Source: Bacteroidota bacterium (GTDB taxonomy: Bacteria > Bacteroidota > Bacteroidia > Bacteroidales > FEN-979). Taken from it: a stretch of DNA of 43,797 bases. Under the pieces are notes generated by a model that saw nothing but the letters and a program-made list of their open reading frames with translations, did not search any database and was not told the origin of the DNA. The position numbers were made by a program, and so were the translations under genes. Of this stretch, positions 17,855-25,034 are shown one piece after another; position 1 is the first letter of the stretch, and the number at the start of each line of letters is the position of its first letter. Location of the stretch: NCBI GenBank assembly GCA_026391775.1, contig JAPLDK010000067.1, positions 1 through 43,797 of the forward strand, read 5' to 3'.

Positions 17855-19108
17855 TTATCTTATCTTCAATGTTATTATTGTCAATACTGCCAACATGATC
17901 CCAACGATCATGAACCTCATGACGATCTTCGACTCATGGTATCCCAGCTTCTGATAATGATGATGAAGGGGTGACATTTTAAATATCCTCCTGCCTTCAC
18001 CAAACTTCCTTCTCGTATACTTGAAATAGCTAACCTGCATCACTACCGAAAGGTTCTCAACCAGGAATATCCCGCAGAAAATAGGGATCATGATCTCTTT
18101 GCGAATGATGATGGCGAAAACGGCAATGATCCCGCCCAGGGCCAGGCTGCCCGTATCGCCCATAAATACCTGTGCGGGATAGGAGTTATACCAGAGGAAT
18201 CCTATGCAAGCCCCGACAAATGCTGCAATATAAATGGCCAGCTCGCCGGTATTGGGGATATACATAATATTCAGGTAATTGGCGAATTTGGTGTTACCCG
18301 ATACATATGCCAGAATGCCCAACGTAACCCCAATGATTGCCGATATGCCTGTCGCAAGCCCATCCAGCCCGTCGGTGAGATTGGCCCCGTTCGATACCGC
18401 AATGATGATAAAAATGATAATGGGGATGAACACCAGCCATGTGTAGTTTTTAGCCGAAGGACTTATCCATGAAATCAGCCAGGAGTAATCAAACTCATTA
18501 TGCTTGATAAATGGAATGGTTGTTTTCATCGATTTAACTTCGTCTTTGGAAAAGAGCCTGCCTTTCTCAGCCGGAGCCTCCACGTTAAAGATGTCCTGCG
18601 ATGGCACGTATGCCTGGTCCATGTTTTTTTCACGGATAACGACCCTGTCGCTGAAATACATTGTAAAACCTACTATCAGCCCGAGCCCGATCTGCCCAAG
18701 TACCTTGATCTTTCCCGGCAGACCTTTTTTATCTTTTTTAAAAACCTTGATGTAATCATCCAGAAATCCTATCAGCCCCAACCAAACAGTTGCAAACAGC
18801 ACCAATATGATGTAAATGTTATGAAGCTTTGCAAACAGAAGCGTAGGAACCAGGATTGCTGCAAGGATGATCAGCCCGCCCATGGTGGGTGTGCCCTGTT
18901 TCGATTTCTGTCCTTCAAGCCCCAGATCCCTTACAGTTTCTCCAACCTGCTTGTGGCGGAGGAAACGGATCAGCGATTTCCCTATGATCATCGAAATGAA
19001 CAGGGATGTGATCAGGGCAAAGGCGGCACGGAAAGAAATATACTGGAACATACCGGCACCCGGGAAATTGAATGCTTTATGAAGCCATGTAAATAAATAG
19101 TACAACAT
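17855..19108 (-). CDS. mraY: Phospho-MurNAc-pentapeptide-transferase MraY
   Basis: Integral membrane enzyme forming lipid I from UDP-MurNAc-pentapeptide and undecaprenyl phosphate. It is 417 residues, against about 360 in E. coli; the extra length is a hydrophilic insert at roughly 150-215, a feature I associate with Bacteroidota MraY. Key motifs are GTPTMGG (72-78), the Asp pair D117-D118 in [18 protein letters not shown] (241-250) and the histidine motif [11 protein letters not shown] near the C-terminus, all intact. It ends with LTIITLKIR, a normal family end, so the deletion affecting murD stops cleanly after mraY. It lies three bases after murE. Confidence 0.97.
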   Translation of the reverse strand: MLYYLFTWLHKAFNFPGAGMFQYISFRAAFALITSLFISMIIGKSLIRFLRHKQVGETVRDLGLEGQKSKQGTPTMGGLIILAAILVPTLLFAKLHNIYIILVLFATVWLGLIGFLDDYIKVFKKDKKGLPGKIKVLGQIGLGLIVGFTMYFSDRVVIREKNMDQAYVPSQDIFNVEAPAEKGRLFSKDEVKSMKTTIPFIKHNEFDYSWLISWISPSAKNYTWLVFIPIIIFIIIAVSNGANLTDGLDGLATGISAIIGVTLGILAYVSGNTKFANYLNIMYIPNTGELAIYIAAFVGACIGFLWYNSYPAQVFMGDTGSLALGGIIAVFAIIIRKEIMIPIFCGIFLVENLSVVMQVSYFKYTRRKFGEGRRIFKMSPLHHHYQKLGYHESKIVMRFMIVGIMLAVLTIITLKIR

Positions 19109-19111
19109 AGG

Positions 19112-20572
19112 CTATTGTTTTATTGAGAATAATTCTTTCACTATTTCCCTGTCGTCGAAGGGGTACTTCACTCCCTTTATCTCCTGGTAGGTCTCGTGGC
19201 CTTTCCCGGCAACCAGAATGATGTCGTTCTCCCCGGCCAGGGTTACTGCTGTTTTAATAGCCTGCCGGCGGTCGGCGATCACGAGGACCTTTCGTGCGTC
19301 GGAGGCCTCAATACCTTTCATCATCTCCTCAAGGATGGCTTCCGCCTCCTCAAACCTGGGGTTGTCGGAAGTGAGGATAAGTTGGTCGCTGAGACTGGCT
19401 GAAATCCTTGCCATGACCGGCCTTTTTGTGGTATCCCTGTTGCCTCCGGCACCTACAACTGTTATAAGTTTTTCATTATGCTGCCGGATGTCGTTAATGG
19501 TTTCCAGCACATTCTTCAAGGCATCCGGCGTATGCGCGTAATCAACGATCGCTATGATGTTTGCCGGACCGCTGATATAATTGAACCGGCCGTCTACAGG
19601 GGCCATGCGGCTAAGCAGGGTGAGTACCTGCGTGGGGTCCTGTCCCAGTAAAACCGCTGATGCATACACCGATAAGATATTGTATGCATTGAATGAACCT
19701 ATGAGCCGGAACCAAACATCCTGCCCTTCGATGCTCAGGTGTAGTCCGCTGAACTCGTTTTCCAGTATCCTGCAACGGAAATCAGCCATGGACTGCAGGC
19801 TGTATGTGAATTTTGTAGCTCTGGTGTTCTGGAGCATAACAGCGGCGTTCTTGTCATCTTTGTTCACCAGAGCAAAGGCAGAGTCGGGCAAATCATCAAA
19901 AAAGCCCTTCTTCGCCCTGAGATATGCATCGAACGTCTTATGATAGTCCAGATGGTCATGAGTGAGGTTCGAAAAAATGCCTCCCCTGAACCTGAGACCG
20001 GCAATGCGTTTCTGGTCCACTGCATGCGAACTCACCTCCATGAAGCAATATTCGCAACCCTCTTCGCACATTTCGCTGAGCAGGTGGTTGATCTGGACAG
20101 GGTCTGCGGTAGTATGTGTGGCCGGAACCTCGCGCTGCTGCACAAGGTTTTTTATTGTGCTGAGCAAGCCCGTTTTGTACCCAAGTTTAGTAAACAAACC
20201 ATGCAGAAGTGTTACCGTGGTTGTCTTTCCGTTGGTCCCTGTAATCCCTATCAGCTGGAGTTTTTGCGATGGATTGTCATAATAAGCGGAAGCCATGATA
20301 GCAAGAGTCAAAGCACTGTCAGTAACGAGGACCCATGAAATAAGAGCGGACATTTCTGCAGGAAAGGCTTCACACACAATGGCAGAAGCACCTTTTTCTA
20401 TCGCCATTCCTATAAAATTATGGCCATCGGAAACGCTGCCCCTGACAGCAAAAAAAACATCACCTGGAAGTACCTGCCTGGAGTCAAACTGCAGGGCACG
20501 GATCATAATATCCACATCCCCCCTGCTGTCAAGGGCCAAATGATATGGCAATATCCGTCTCAGCTTCTTCAT
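19112..20572 (-). CDS. murE: UDP-MurNAc-tripeptide synthetase MurE, meso-diaminopimelate type
   Basis: Adds the third amino acid to UDP-MurNAc-L-Ala-D-Glu. The 486-residue protein has the N-terminal DSRQVLPGDVFFAVRG motif, the ATP loop TGTNGKTTT (111-119), the carbamylated-Lys region AYLRAKKGFF near 217-226, and the C-terminal acceptor signature DNPR at 403-406. DNPR indicates meso-diaminopimelate rather than lysine. All domains are present. Its substrate carries the D-Glu that MurD adds, so a functional MurD activity is still implied. It overlaps ftsI by four bases (ATGA). Confidence 0.97.
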   Translation of the reverse strand: MKKLRRILPYHLALDSRGDVDIMIRALQFDSRQVLPGDVFFAVRGSVSDGHNFIGMAIEKGASAIVCEAFPAEMSALISWVLVTDSALTLAIMASAYYDNPSQKLQLIGITGTNGKTTTVTLLHGLFTKLGYKTGLLSTIKNLVQQREVPATHTTADPVQINHLLSEMCEEGCEYCFMEVSSHAVDQKRIAGLRFRGGIFSNLTHDHLDYHKTFDAYLRAKKGFFDDLPDSAFALVNKDDKNAAVMLQNTRATKFTYSLQSMADFRCRILENEFSGLHLSIEGQDVWFRLIGSFNAYNILSVYASAVLLGQDPTQVLTLLSRMAPVDGRFNYISGPANIIAIVDYAHTPDALKNVLETINDIRQHNEKLITVVGAGGNRDTTKRPVMARISASLSDQLILTSDNPRFEEAEAILEEMMKGIEASDARKVLVIADRRQAIKTAVTLAGENDIILVAGKGHETYQEIKGVKYPFDDREIVKELFSIKQ

Positions 20573-22722
20573 GTCTGCGATTTAGCTTTAGCTTTCGGGC
20601 CCTGGAGATCAAGTACTACTAGCATACCTTTGTTTATAAGCGTTCCGGGTTTTACACTCTGGGTCACAACCGATCCCCTGCCATTCACTACCACATTGAG
20701 GCCCATCTGTTCCAGGAGGAATATGGCATCCCTGAGCCCCATCCCACTCACATCAGGCATGAGGTTACGGGAAACAGCCTCAGGGTATAATACGATCTTG
20801 CTTCCTGTTGGAATAGCCTGTGTCCAGGGAGCACGCACATCCACCTTACTGATGCTGTAACCAAGAATATTGTATGCTTCATTCAGGTCAGACTGCCTAC
20901 CGGCATGAGCAAAGGGCATAAGACTGTTAACACTGTCTCTTTTGAACGGGAACAGGATATCTTCCTGCCGGGAATAAAGCCTGTCGGAGATCTCCCTGAA
21001 AACAGGCGCTGCCACGCTGGCTCCGTAGTACTTGCCTTTTCTGGGATCAACAATGACCACTATCATAGTGTACCTGGGATCATTAACAGGGAAGAATCCC
21101 ACAAAGGAACCTTTATACCGTATGTTCTTTGTGCCCTGATTATAACCCCTGTTGTTTTGCGCAAGCTGCGCTGTTCCTGTTTTACCTGCAATCCTGTACA
21201 AAGGGCTGTTGATGGCTGTCCCGGTGCCATGCTGAACTACCCCCTCCATCATGATTCTGGCTTTCTGTACAGTTGAAGGAGATACAACCTGGGGATTTAT
21301 AACAACCGGATCAAACTTCTGAATTGCCTCCCCGTTCCTGAGGATCTCCTTAACAAAGAGAGGCTTGACCATCATACCGTTATTTGCAATAGCATTATAT
21401 AAGGTAATCAGGTGGATCGGGGCCATGGCAACTTCGTATCCATAAGCCATCCAGGGCAGCGATAAGGCTGACCAGTATTTGCTTTTGGTGTTTTTAATAT
21501 ATGGTGGAGCTTCCCCATCAATTTGCAGGTTAAGAGGACGGTTGATACCCAGACGGTATAGCCCGTCGATGAACTTTTGAGGCTGGGATGAATAGATACC
21601 ATAAATCATTTTTGCAGTTCCCACATTGGAGGACTTCTCGAAAACCTGCTGGGCAGTGAGCGAACCAGACCCTTCATGATGAGAATCTTCAATTTTATGA
21701 CCGGAAAAATAGACCACGCCGTTACCGATCGGAATCATAGTGTTCAAATCAACCTTGCCATCCTCAAGAGCCACCAGGAATGACGCCAGCTTGAATGTGG
21801 ATCCCGGCTCGTTGCTTTCACCTATGGCATAGTTAAACATCTCTTCATAAGTGCCTTTCTTAGTCCTGCCAAGGTTTACCATGGCCTTGATATACCCTGT
21901 TTTCACTTCCATCACTACCAGGCAGCCGTGATCGGCACTGTCGGCAATAAGTTCTCTCCTGAGAGCCGCTTCGGCCATGTCCTGAAGCTCAATGTCAATC
22001 GTGGTTACAATGTCCAGCCCGTTCTGAGGTTCAACCTGGCTTTCAATATCAACAGGCATCCAGCTGCTGCCGCCCATACGGCGCATCATCCTTGATCCCC
22101 CCACGCCCTCCAGCTCTTTGGTGAACTTGCCTTCCATCCCTACATATATCTTCTGATCTGCCTCGCCCTTTTCATAACCGATGATCCTGCGGGCCAGGGA
22201 TTTGTATGGAAGCTCACGTTCCCACTGGGGGATCACGATTAACCCGCCCTTGTATTTACCTCTTCTGAAGATGGGGAATTTGCGGATCTTTTTCAGTTCA
22301 GGATAAGTTACGTCGCGCTTGATCAGAAAATATCGCTCCTGATTTCTGTGGGCTTCCCAGAGTTTGTCCCTGACCTGCATGGGAGATTTATCCTTGTATA
22401 TTCCTGCCAGACATATAGCAAGTGAATCAACTCCGTTCTTAAACACTTCATCAGTCAGGGAATCAGCATCAAGGTCCATACGGAGTTCGAAGATCGGGAC
22501 AGAAACTGCCAGCAAGGTCCCATCATCGGATAGAATGTTGCCGCGGATCGCTTCAATTGGAAATACCTGCATCTCCTGCTTTTTGGCCATCTCTAGCAAT
22601 TCCTTCTTTTCGAAATTCTGGATGTAAAAAGCTCTTCCCAGTACAGCCAGGCCAAAAAACAGTATCCCCAGGTAAACCAGGTACACTCTTGTCATTATGC
22701 CTTTCCTTACATCCTGGGTCAT
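20569..22722 (-). CDS. ftsI: Penicillin-binding protein, FtsI (PBP3) type with one PASTA domain
   Basis: Septal transpeptidase, 717 residues. A transmembrane anchor lies at about 12-32, followed by the PBP dimer domain with EAIRGNILSDDG (57-68). The transpeptidase domain has the catalytic STFK (308-311), SSN (364-366) and KTGT (514-517) motifs. A single PASTA domain occupies about 654-706. It cross-links septal peptidoglycan and partners with FtsW. It overlaps ftsL at its start and murE at its end by four bases each, so this part of the operon is tightly coupled. Confidence 0.96.
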   Translation of the reverse strand: MTQDVRKGIMTRVYLVYLGILFFGLAVLGRAFYIQNFEKKELLEMAKKQEMQVFPIEAIRGNILSDDGTLLAVSVPIFELRMDLDADSLTDEVFKNGVDSLAICLAGIYKDKSPMQVRDKLWEAHRNQERYFLIKRDVTYPELKKIRKFPIFRRGKYKGGLIVIPQWERELPYKSLARRIIGYEKGEADQKIYVGMEGKFTKELEGVGGSRMMRRMGGSSWMPVDIESQVEPQNGLDIVTTIDIELQDMAEAALRRELIADSADHGCLVVMEVKTGYIKAMVNLGRTKKGTYEEMFNYAIGESNEPGSTFKLASFLVALEDGKVDLNTMIPIGNGVVYFSGHKIEDSHHEGSGSLTAQQVFEKSSNVGTAKMIYGIYSSQPQKFIDGLYRLGINRPLNLQIDGEAPPYIKNTKSKYWSALSLPWMAYGYEVAMAPIHLITLYNAIANNGMMVKPLFVKEILRNGEAIQKFDPVVINPQVVSPSTVQKARIMMEGVVQHGTGTAINSPLYRIAGKTGTAQLAQNNRGYNQGTKNIRYKGSFVGFFPVNDPRYTMIVVIVDPRKGKYYGASVAAPVFREISDRLYSRQEDILFPFKRDSVNSLMPFAHAGRQSDLNEAYNILGYSISKVDVRAPWTQAIPTGSKIVLYPEAVSRNLMPDVSGMGLRDAIFLLEQMGLNVVVNGRGSVVTQSVKPGTLINKGMLVVLDLQGPKAKAKSQT

Positions 22723-23216
22723 CTGTTCCCGATTTGTATTGAATCTCCCGAATAAAATATCTTATAAGGGGGAATGAGGGTTTCCCTAAGGCCGATAGCC
22801 TGTGTTCTTTTATTCAGTTCTGAAAGCTTGCTCTCGAACATAAGGGACGAACGTGCGGTGATGTACTCAAACCTTAGTTCCTTCAGCTCAGCCTTAGTCT
22901 TCTCAATCTGCTTGTACATCCTCTCAGTATTATAAGTATTGGCGATGTAAAACAGGGCCAGTACGGTGAGGTAGATCAGGAAAGGCACATTGTCGACCAC
23001 ACTTTTTTTCAACAGGTAATCCCCGCCTAAAACGTCCTGTACCCTTCTCCTGCCTTTATGTGACTTCTTTGCAGGTTTTGCTTCGGGGCTGGTTTTCGTT
23101 TCAGCTTCTTTTATTGGTTCAGCAGCTTCTTCCTGAGGCAGGGAGGCGTAGGAAATATCTTTCCAATCCGTCTCCACCGGATTTTCCCTCATTTTATTGA
23201 CCCTGAATTCTGCCAT
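22719..23216 (-). CDS. ftsL: FtsL-like divisome protein
   Basis: A 165-residue bitopic protein. A charged N-terminal tail of about 75 residues (Lys/Glu/Pro rich) leads to one transmembrane helix (VPFLIYLTVLALFYIANTY, about 79-97) and a periplasmic coiled coil of about 60 residues with EKTKAELKELRFEY. This layout and the rsmH-ftsL-ftsI position match Bacteroidota FtsL, which pairs with FtsB and FtsQ. The cytoplasmic tail is longer than in E. coli. An 85-base gap without a recognisable site separates it from rsmH. Confidence 0.88.
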   Translation of the reverse strand: MAEFRVNKMRENPVETDWKDISYASLPQEEAAEPIKEAETKTSPEAKPAKKSHKGRRRVQDVLGGDYLLKKSVVDNVPFLIYLTVLALFYIANTYNTERMYKQIEKTKAELKELRFEYITARSSLMFESKLSELNKRTQAIGLRETLIPPYKIFYSGDSIQIGNR

Positions 23217-23301
23217 TGTTTTGTTTCACTATTTATTCGCACCAATTGCTTATTTCATTTACGTACTCATTTTGGCTGCGCCAAACGCATCTCGCTTTTC
23301 G

Positions 23302-24195
23302 CTACTTTTTTTCTGCAACCCTGAGCCTCGCACTCCTGGCCCTGCTGTTCTCTTCAATCTCTTTTTTCCCGGCAACCACCGCTTTCCTGGTCACCATGAT
23401 CCAGGGGGAAAGCACATTGCCATAAAAGTCCTTTTTCAATTCGCCTTCGAAATTTCCTGTCCTGAAATAGTTCTTGACTTTTCTATCCTCAAGGGAATGA
23501 TAGCTTATCACAGCCAGCCAGCCCTTGCTTGTTAGCACATCCAAACACTGCCCGAGAAACTCCTCAAGGGTCTCCATCTCCTGGTTGACCTCAATCCTTA
23601 ATGCCTGAAAAACCTGCGCCAGGTACTTGTTCTCTTTTCCCTTTCCGGCGCAGGTTTTCGCAATAGAAACAAGCTCAATCGTGGATGCAATCTCTTTTTC
23701 CCTTCGGGATGTGATTATTCTTGATGCAAGCTTTCTTGCATTTATGAGATCTCCGTAAAACCGGAAAATATCAATCAGTTTCGCTTCAGCATACGTATTT
23801 ATAATGGTATGGGCTGTGAGCGGCTTGCGGCGATCCATGCGCATATCCAATGCTCCTTCACTCCGGGTTGAGAATCCCCTGGCAGGGACGTCGATCTGAT
23901 GGGAGGAAACTCCCAGGTCGGCCAGGATTCCGTTTACGGGAACCTGCTTATGAAGGCGGAGGAAATTCTTCATAAACCTGAAATTGTGGTTTACAAAGGT
24001 GAAACGTGGGTCTTCGAATGCATTTGCTGCCGCATCCTCATCCTGGTCAAACCCGATGAGCCTGCCGCTTTCAAGCCTCTTCAGAATTTCCTGTGAATGC
24101 CCGCCACCCCCGAACGTTGCGTCGACATAGATGCCTCCCGGTTGGATATCGAGAAGCTCCATGCATTCGTTGAGCAATACAGGCCTATGGTACAT
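23302..24195 (-). CDS. rsmH: 16S rRNA m4C1402 methyltransferase RsmH (MraW)
   Basis: A 297-residue SAM-dependent methyltransferase that N4-methylates C1402 of 16S rRNA. It begins HRPVLLNECMELL, has the SAM loop GGGGHS (29-34), FVNHNFRFMKNF, the ILADLGVSSHQID motif, DMRMDR, and the C-terminal VISYHSLEDRKVKNYFR block, all diagnostic. Its start overlaps the end of mraZ by 11 bases, as in many dcw clusters. Confidence 0.98.
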   Translation of the reverse strand: MYHRPVLLNECMELLDIQPGGIYVDATFGGGGHSQEILKRLESGRLIGFDQDEDAAANAFEDPRFTFVNHNFRFMKNFLRLHKQVPVNGILADLGVSSHQIDVPARGFSTRSEGALDMRMDRRKPLTAHTIINTYAEAKLIDIFRFYGDLINARKLASRIITSRREKEIASTIELVSIAKTCAGKGKENKYLAQVFQALRIEVNQEMETLEEFLGQCLDVLTSKGWLAVISYHSLEDRKVKNYFRTGNFEGELKKDFYGNVLSPWIMVTRKAVVAGKKEIEENSRARSARLRVAEKK

Positions 24196-24670
24196 CGTCC
24201 CTACTGTCGCTTTTTTCCTGTTTGCCCATGACTTCTTCGGCGAGAAGTGCGAAATCTTCTGGCTCGTTGGTCATGAGTTTTTCATACCTATCCCTGGCCC
24301 AGACTTCAATTCGGTTGGAAAATGCAAACAGGACGACATCGCGGACGATACCGGCATAACTTAACAACGACTTTGGGAGAAGAAGACGGCTGGCATTGTC
24401 GAGGTTCAATTCCGTTGCACCGCGGTAAAAATACCTTGCGAAATCCCTGTTCTTCCGGTTATACAGGTTCAGTCGGTTGATCTCTTCACTGATGCCTTTC
24501 CATTCATTCATTGGATACAACACCAAGCAGTTCTCAAACCCCCTGTTAATGACAAACCTGTCCTGAGCCTCCGGGGAGATCTGCTTCTTCAGACCTGACG
24601 GAAGTATGACACGGCTCTTGTCATCAAGCCTGCATTCAAATTCACCGATAAGATTGGTAACTGGGGCCAT
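24185..24670 (-). CDS. mraZ: Transcriptional regulator MraZ
   Basis: A 161-residue protein with two AbrB-like SpoVT repeats. The first carries GEFECRLDDKSRVILPSGLK with the DDKSRV core, and the second carries ATELNLDNASRLLLPKSLL with DNASRL. MraZ forms a ring that binds spaced TGGG repeats upstream of its own gene and represses the dcw operon. Exactly such repeats are present 36-60 bases upstream of this start, so autoregulation is likely. It is the first gene of the cluster. Confidence 0.96.
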   Translation of the reverse strand: MAPVTNLIGEFECRLDDKSRVILPSGLKKQISPEAQDRFVINRGFENCLVLYPMNEWKGISEEINRLNLYNRKNRDFARYFYRGATELNLDNASRLLLPKSLLSYAGIVRDVVLFAFSNRIEVWARDRYEKLMTNEPEDFALLAEEVMGKQEKSDSRDDVP

Positions 24671-24687
24671 TTTTTAATTCAACGGTG

Positions 24688-24695
24688 CTAATATA
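24688..24695 (-). promoter_or_regulatory. Possible -7 box (TATATTAG) of the dcw operon
   Basis: On the minus strand this reads TATATTAG, one base from the TAnnTTTG consensus (TTAG for TTTG). It would start transcription about 14 bases before the mraZ ATG. The MraZ repeats would then cover about -19 to -46, a position suited to repression. No clear -33 TTG is at the expected spacing, so this is tentative. Confidence 0.35.
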
Positions 24696-24704
24696 CGGTC
24701 AATT

Positions 24705-24732
24705 TTCCCACTTTTTCCCACTTTCACCCACA
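24705..24732 (-). promoter_or_regulatory. MraZ operator: three TGGG direct repeats at 10-base spacing
   Basis: On the minus strand TGGG occurs at 24730-24727, 24720-24717 and 24710-24707, each preceded by G or T and separated by exactly 10 bases (TGGGTGAAAG, TGGGAAAAAG, TGGGAAAA). MraZ from several bacteria is known to bind three or more TGGGN boxes with 5-base spacers upstream of mraZ. Both the motif and the helical spacing fit exactly. Confidence 0.85.
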
Positions 24733-24735
24733 CGT

Positions 24736-24758
24736 GTTAATAACTTCTTTTTATTAAC
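24736..24758. repeat. Inverted repeat next to the MraZ operator
   Basis: GTTAATAA (24736-24743) and TTATTAAC (24751-24758) are perfect 8-base arms around a 7-base loop, six bases upstream of the outermost MraZ box. It shares its GTTAATA/TATTAAC words and 7-base loop length with the inverted repeat in the ftsA-ftsZ gap. Function is unknown; a second regulator's site is one possibility. Confidence 0.45.
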
Positions 24759-25034
24759 AATATTGTACGACGATTCTAAAAAATGGTTACGTTTCAAAAG
24801 GCCTATGAGAGTAAGGAAATAAAAAATTGAAAAAAATATGAGACCTGGTGGGGGAAATTTTTGTACAAAGCGATTGTTAACAAAATGAAGAATCCGAATG
24901 ACCTGATAAAAGTTCAAAGAAAAATCAATCCGGAAATAAAGGAAGTAATGATGAGGGATGAAGGATGCAGGATAAAGGATAGGAGATGGGGAGTCCTAAG
25001 GCGTTAACCGTGAACCCTTACTTGTACATCCGGC
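24759..25034. other. Intergenic stretch between mraZ and the sorting-domain protein
   Basis: Apart from the heptad repeat at 24950-24991, I see no gene here. A 72-codon minus-strand frame covering 24699-24917 runs through the operator region, lacks any family resemblance and is not accepted. No strong hairpin followed by T residues was found for the gene ending at 25035. Confidence 0.5.
24950..24991 (+). repeat. Degenerate 7-base tandem repeat, six units
   Basis: The stretch divides exactly into GATGAGG, GATGAAG, GATGCAG, GATAAAG, GATAGGA and GATGGGG. All six units start GAT with a purine next, and five of six end in G. It lies in the non-coding gap between the divergently spaced mraZ promoter and the 3' end of the sorting-domain gene. 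It looks like a decayed microsatellite or short minisatellite. Confidence 0.6.

Noticed and set aside
24699..24917. 72-codon minus-strand frame upstream of mraZ
   Set aside because: It covers the MraZ operator and inverted repeat, is very hydrophobic by AT bias and shows no recognisable domain.
24950..24991. CRISPR-like array
   Set aside because: The units are 7 bases long, contiguous and without spacers, so it is a simple tandem repeat; no cas gene is near.
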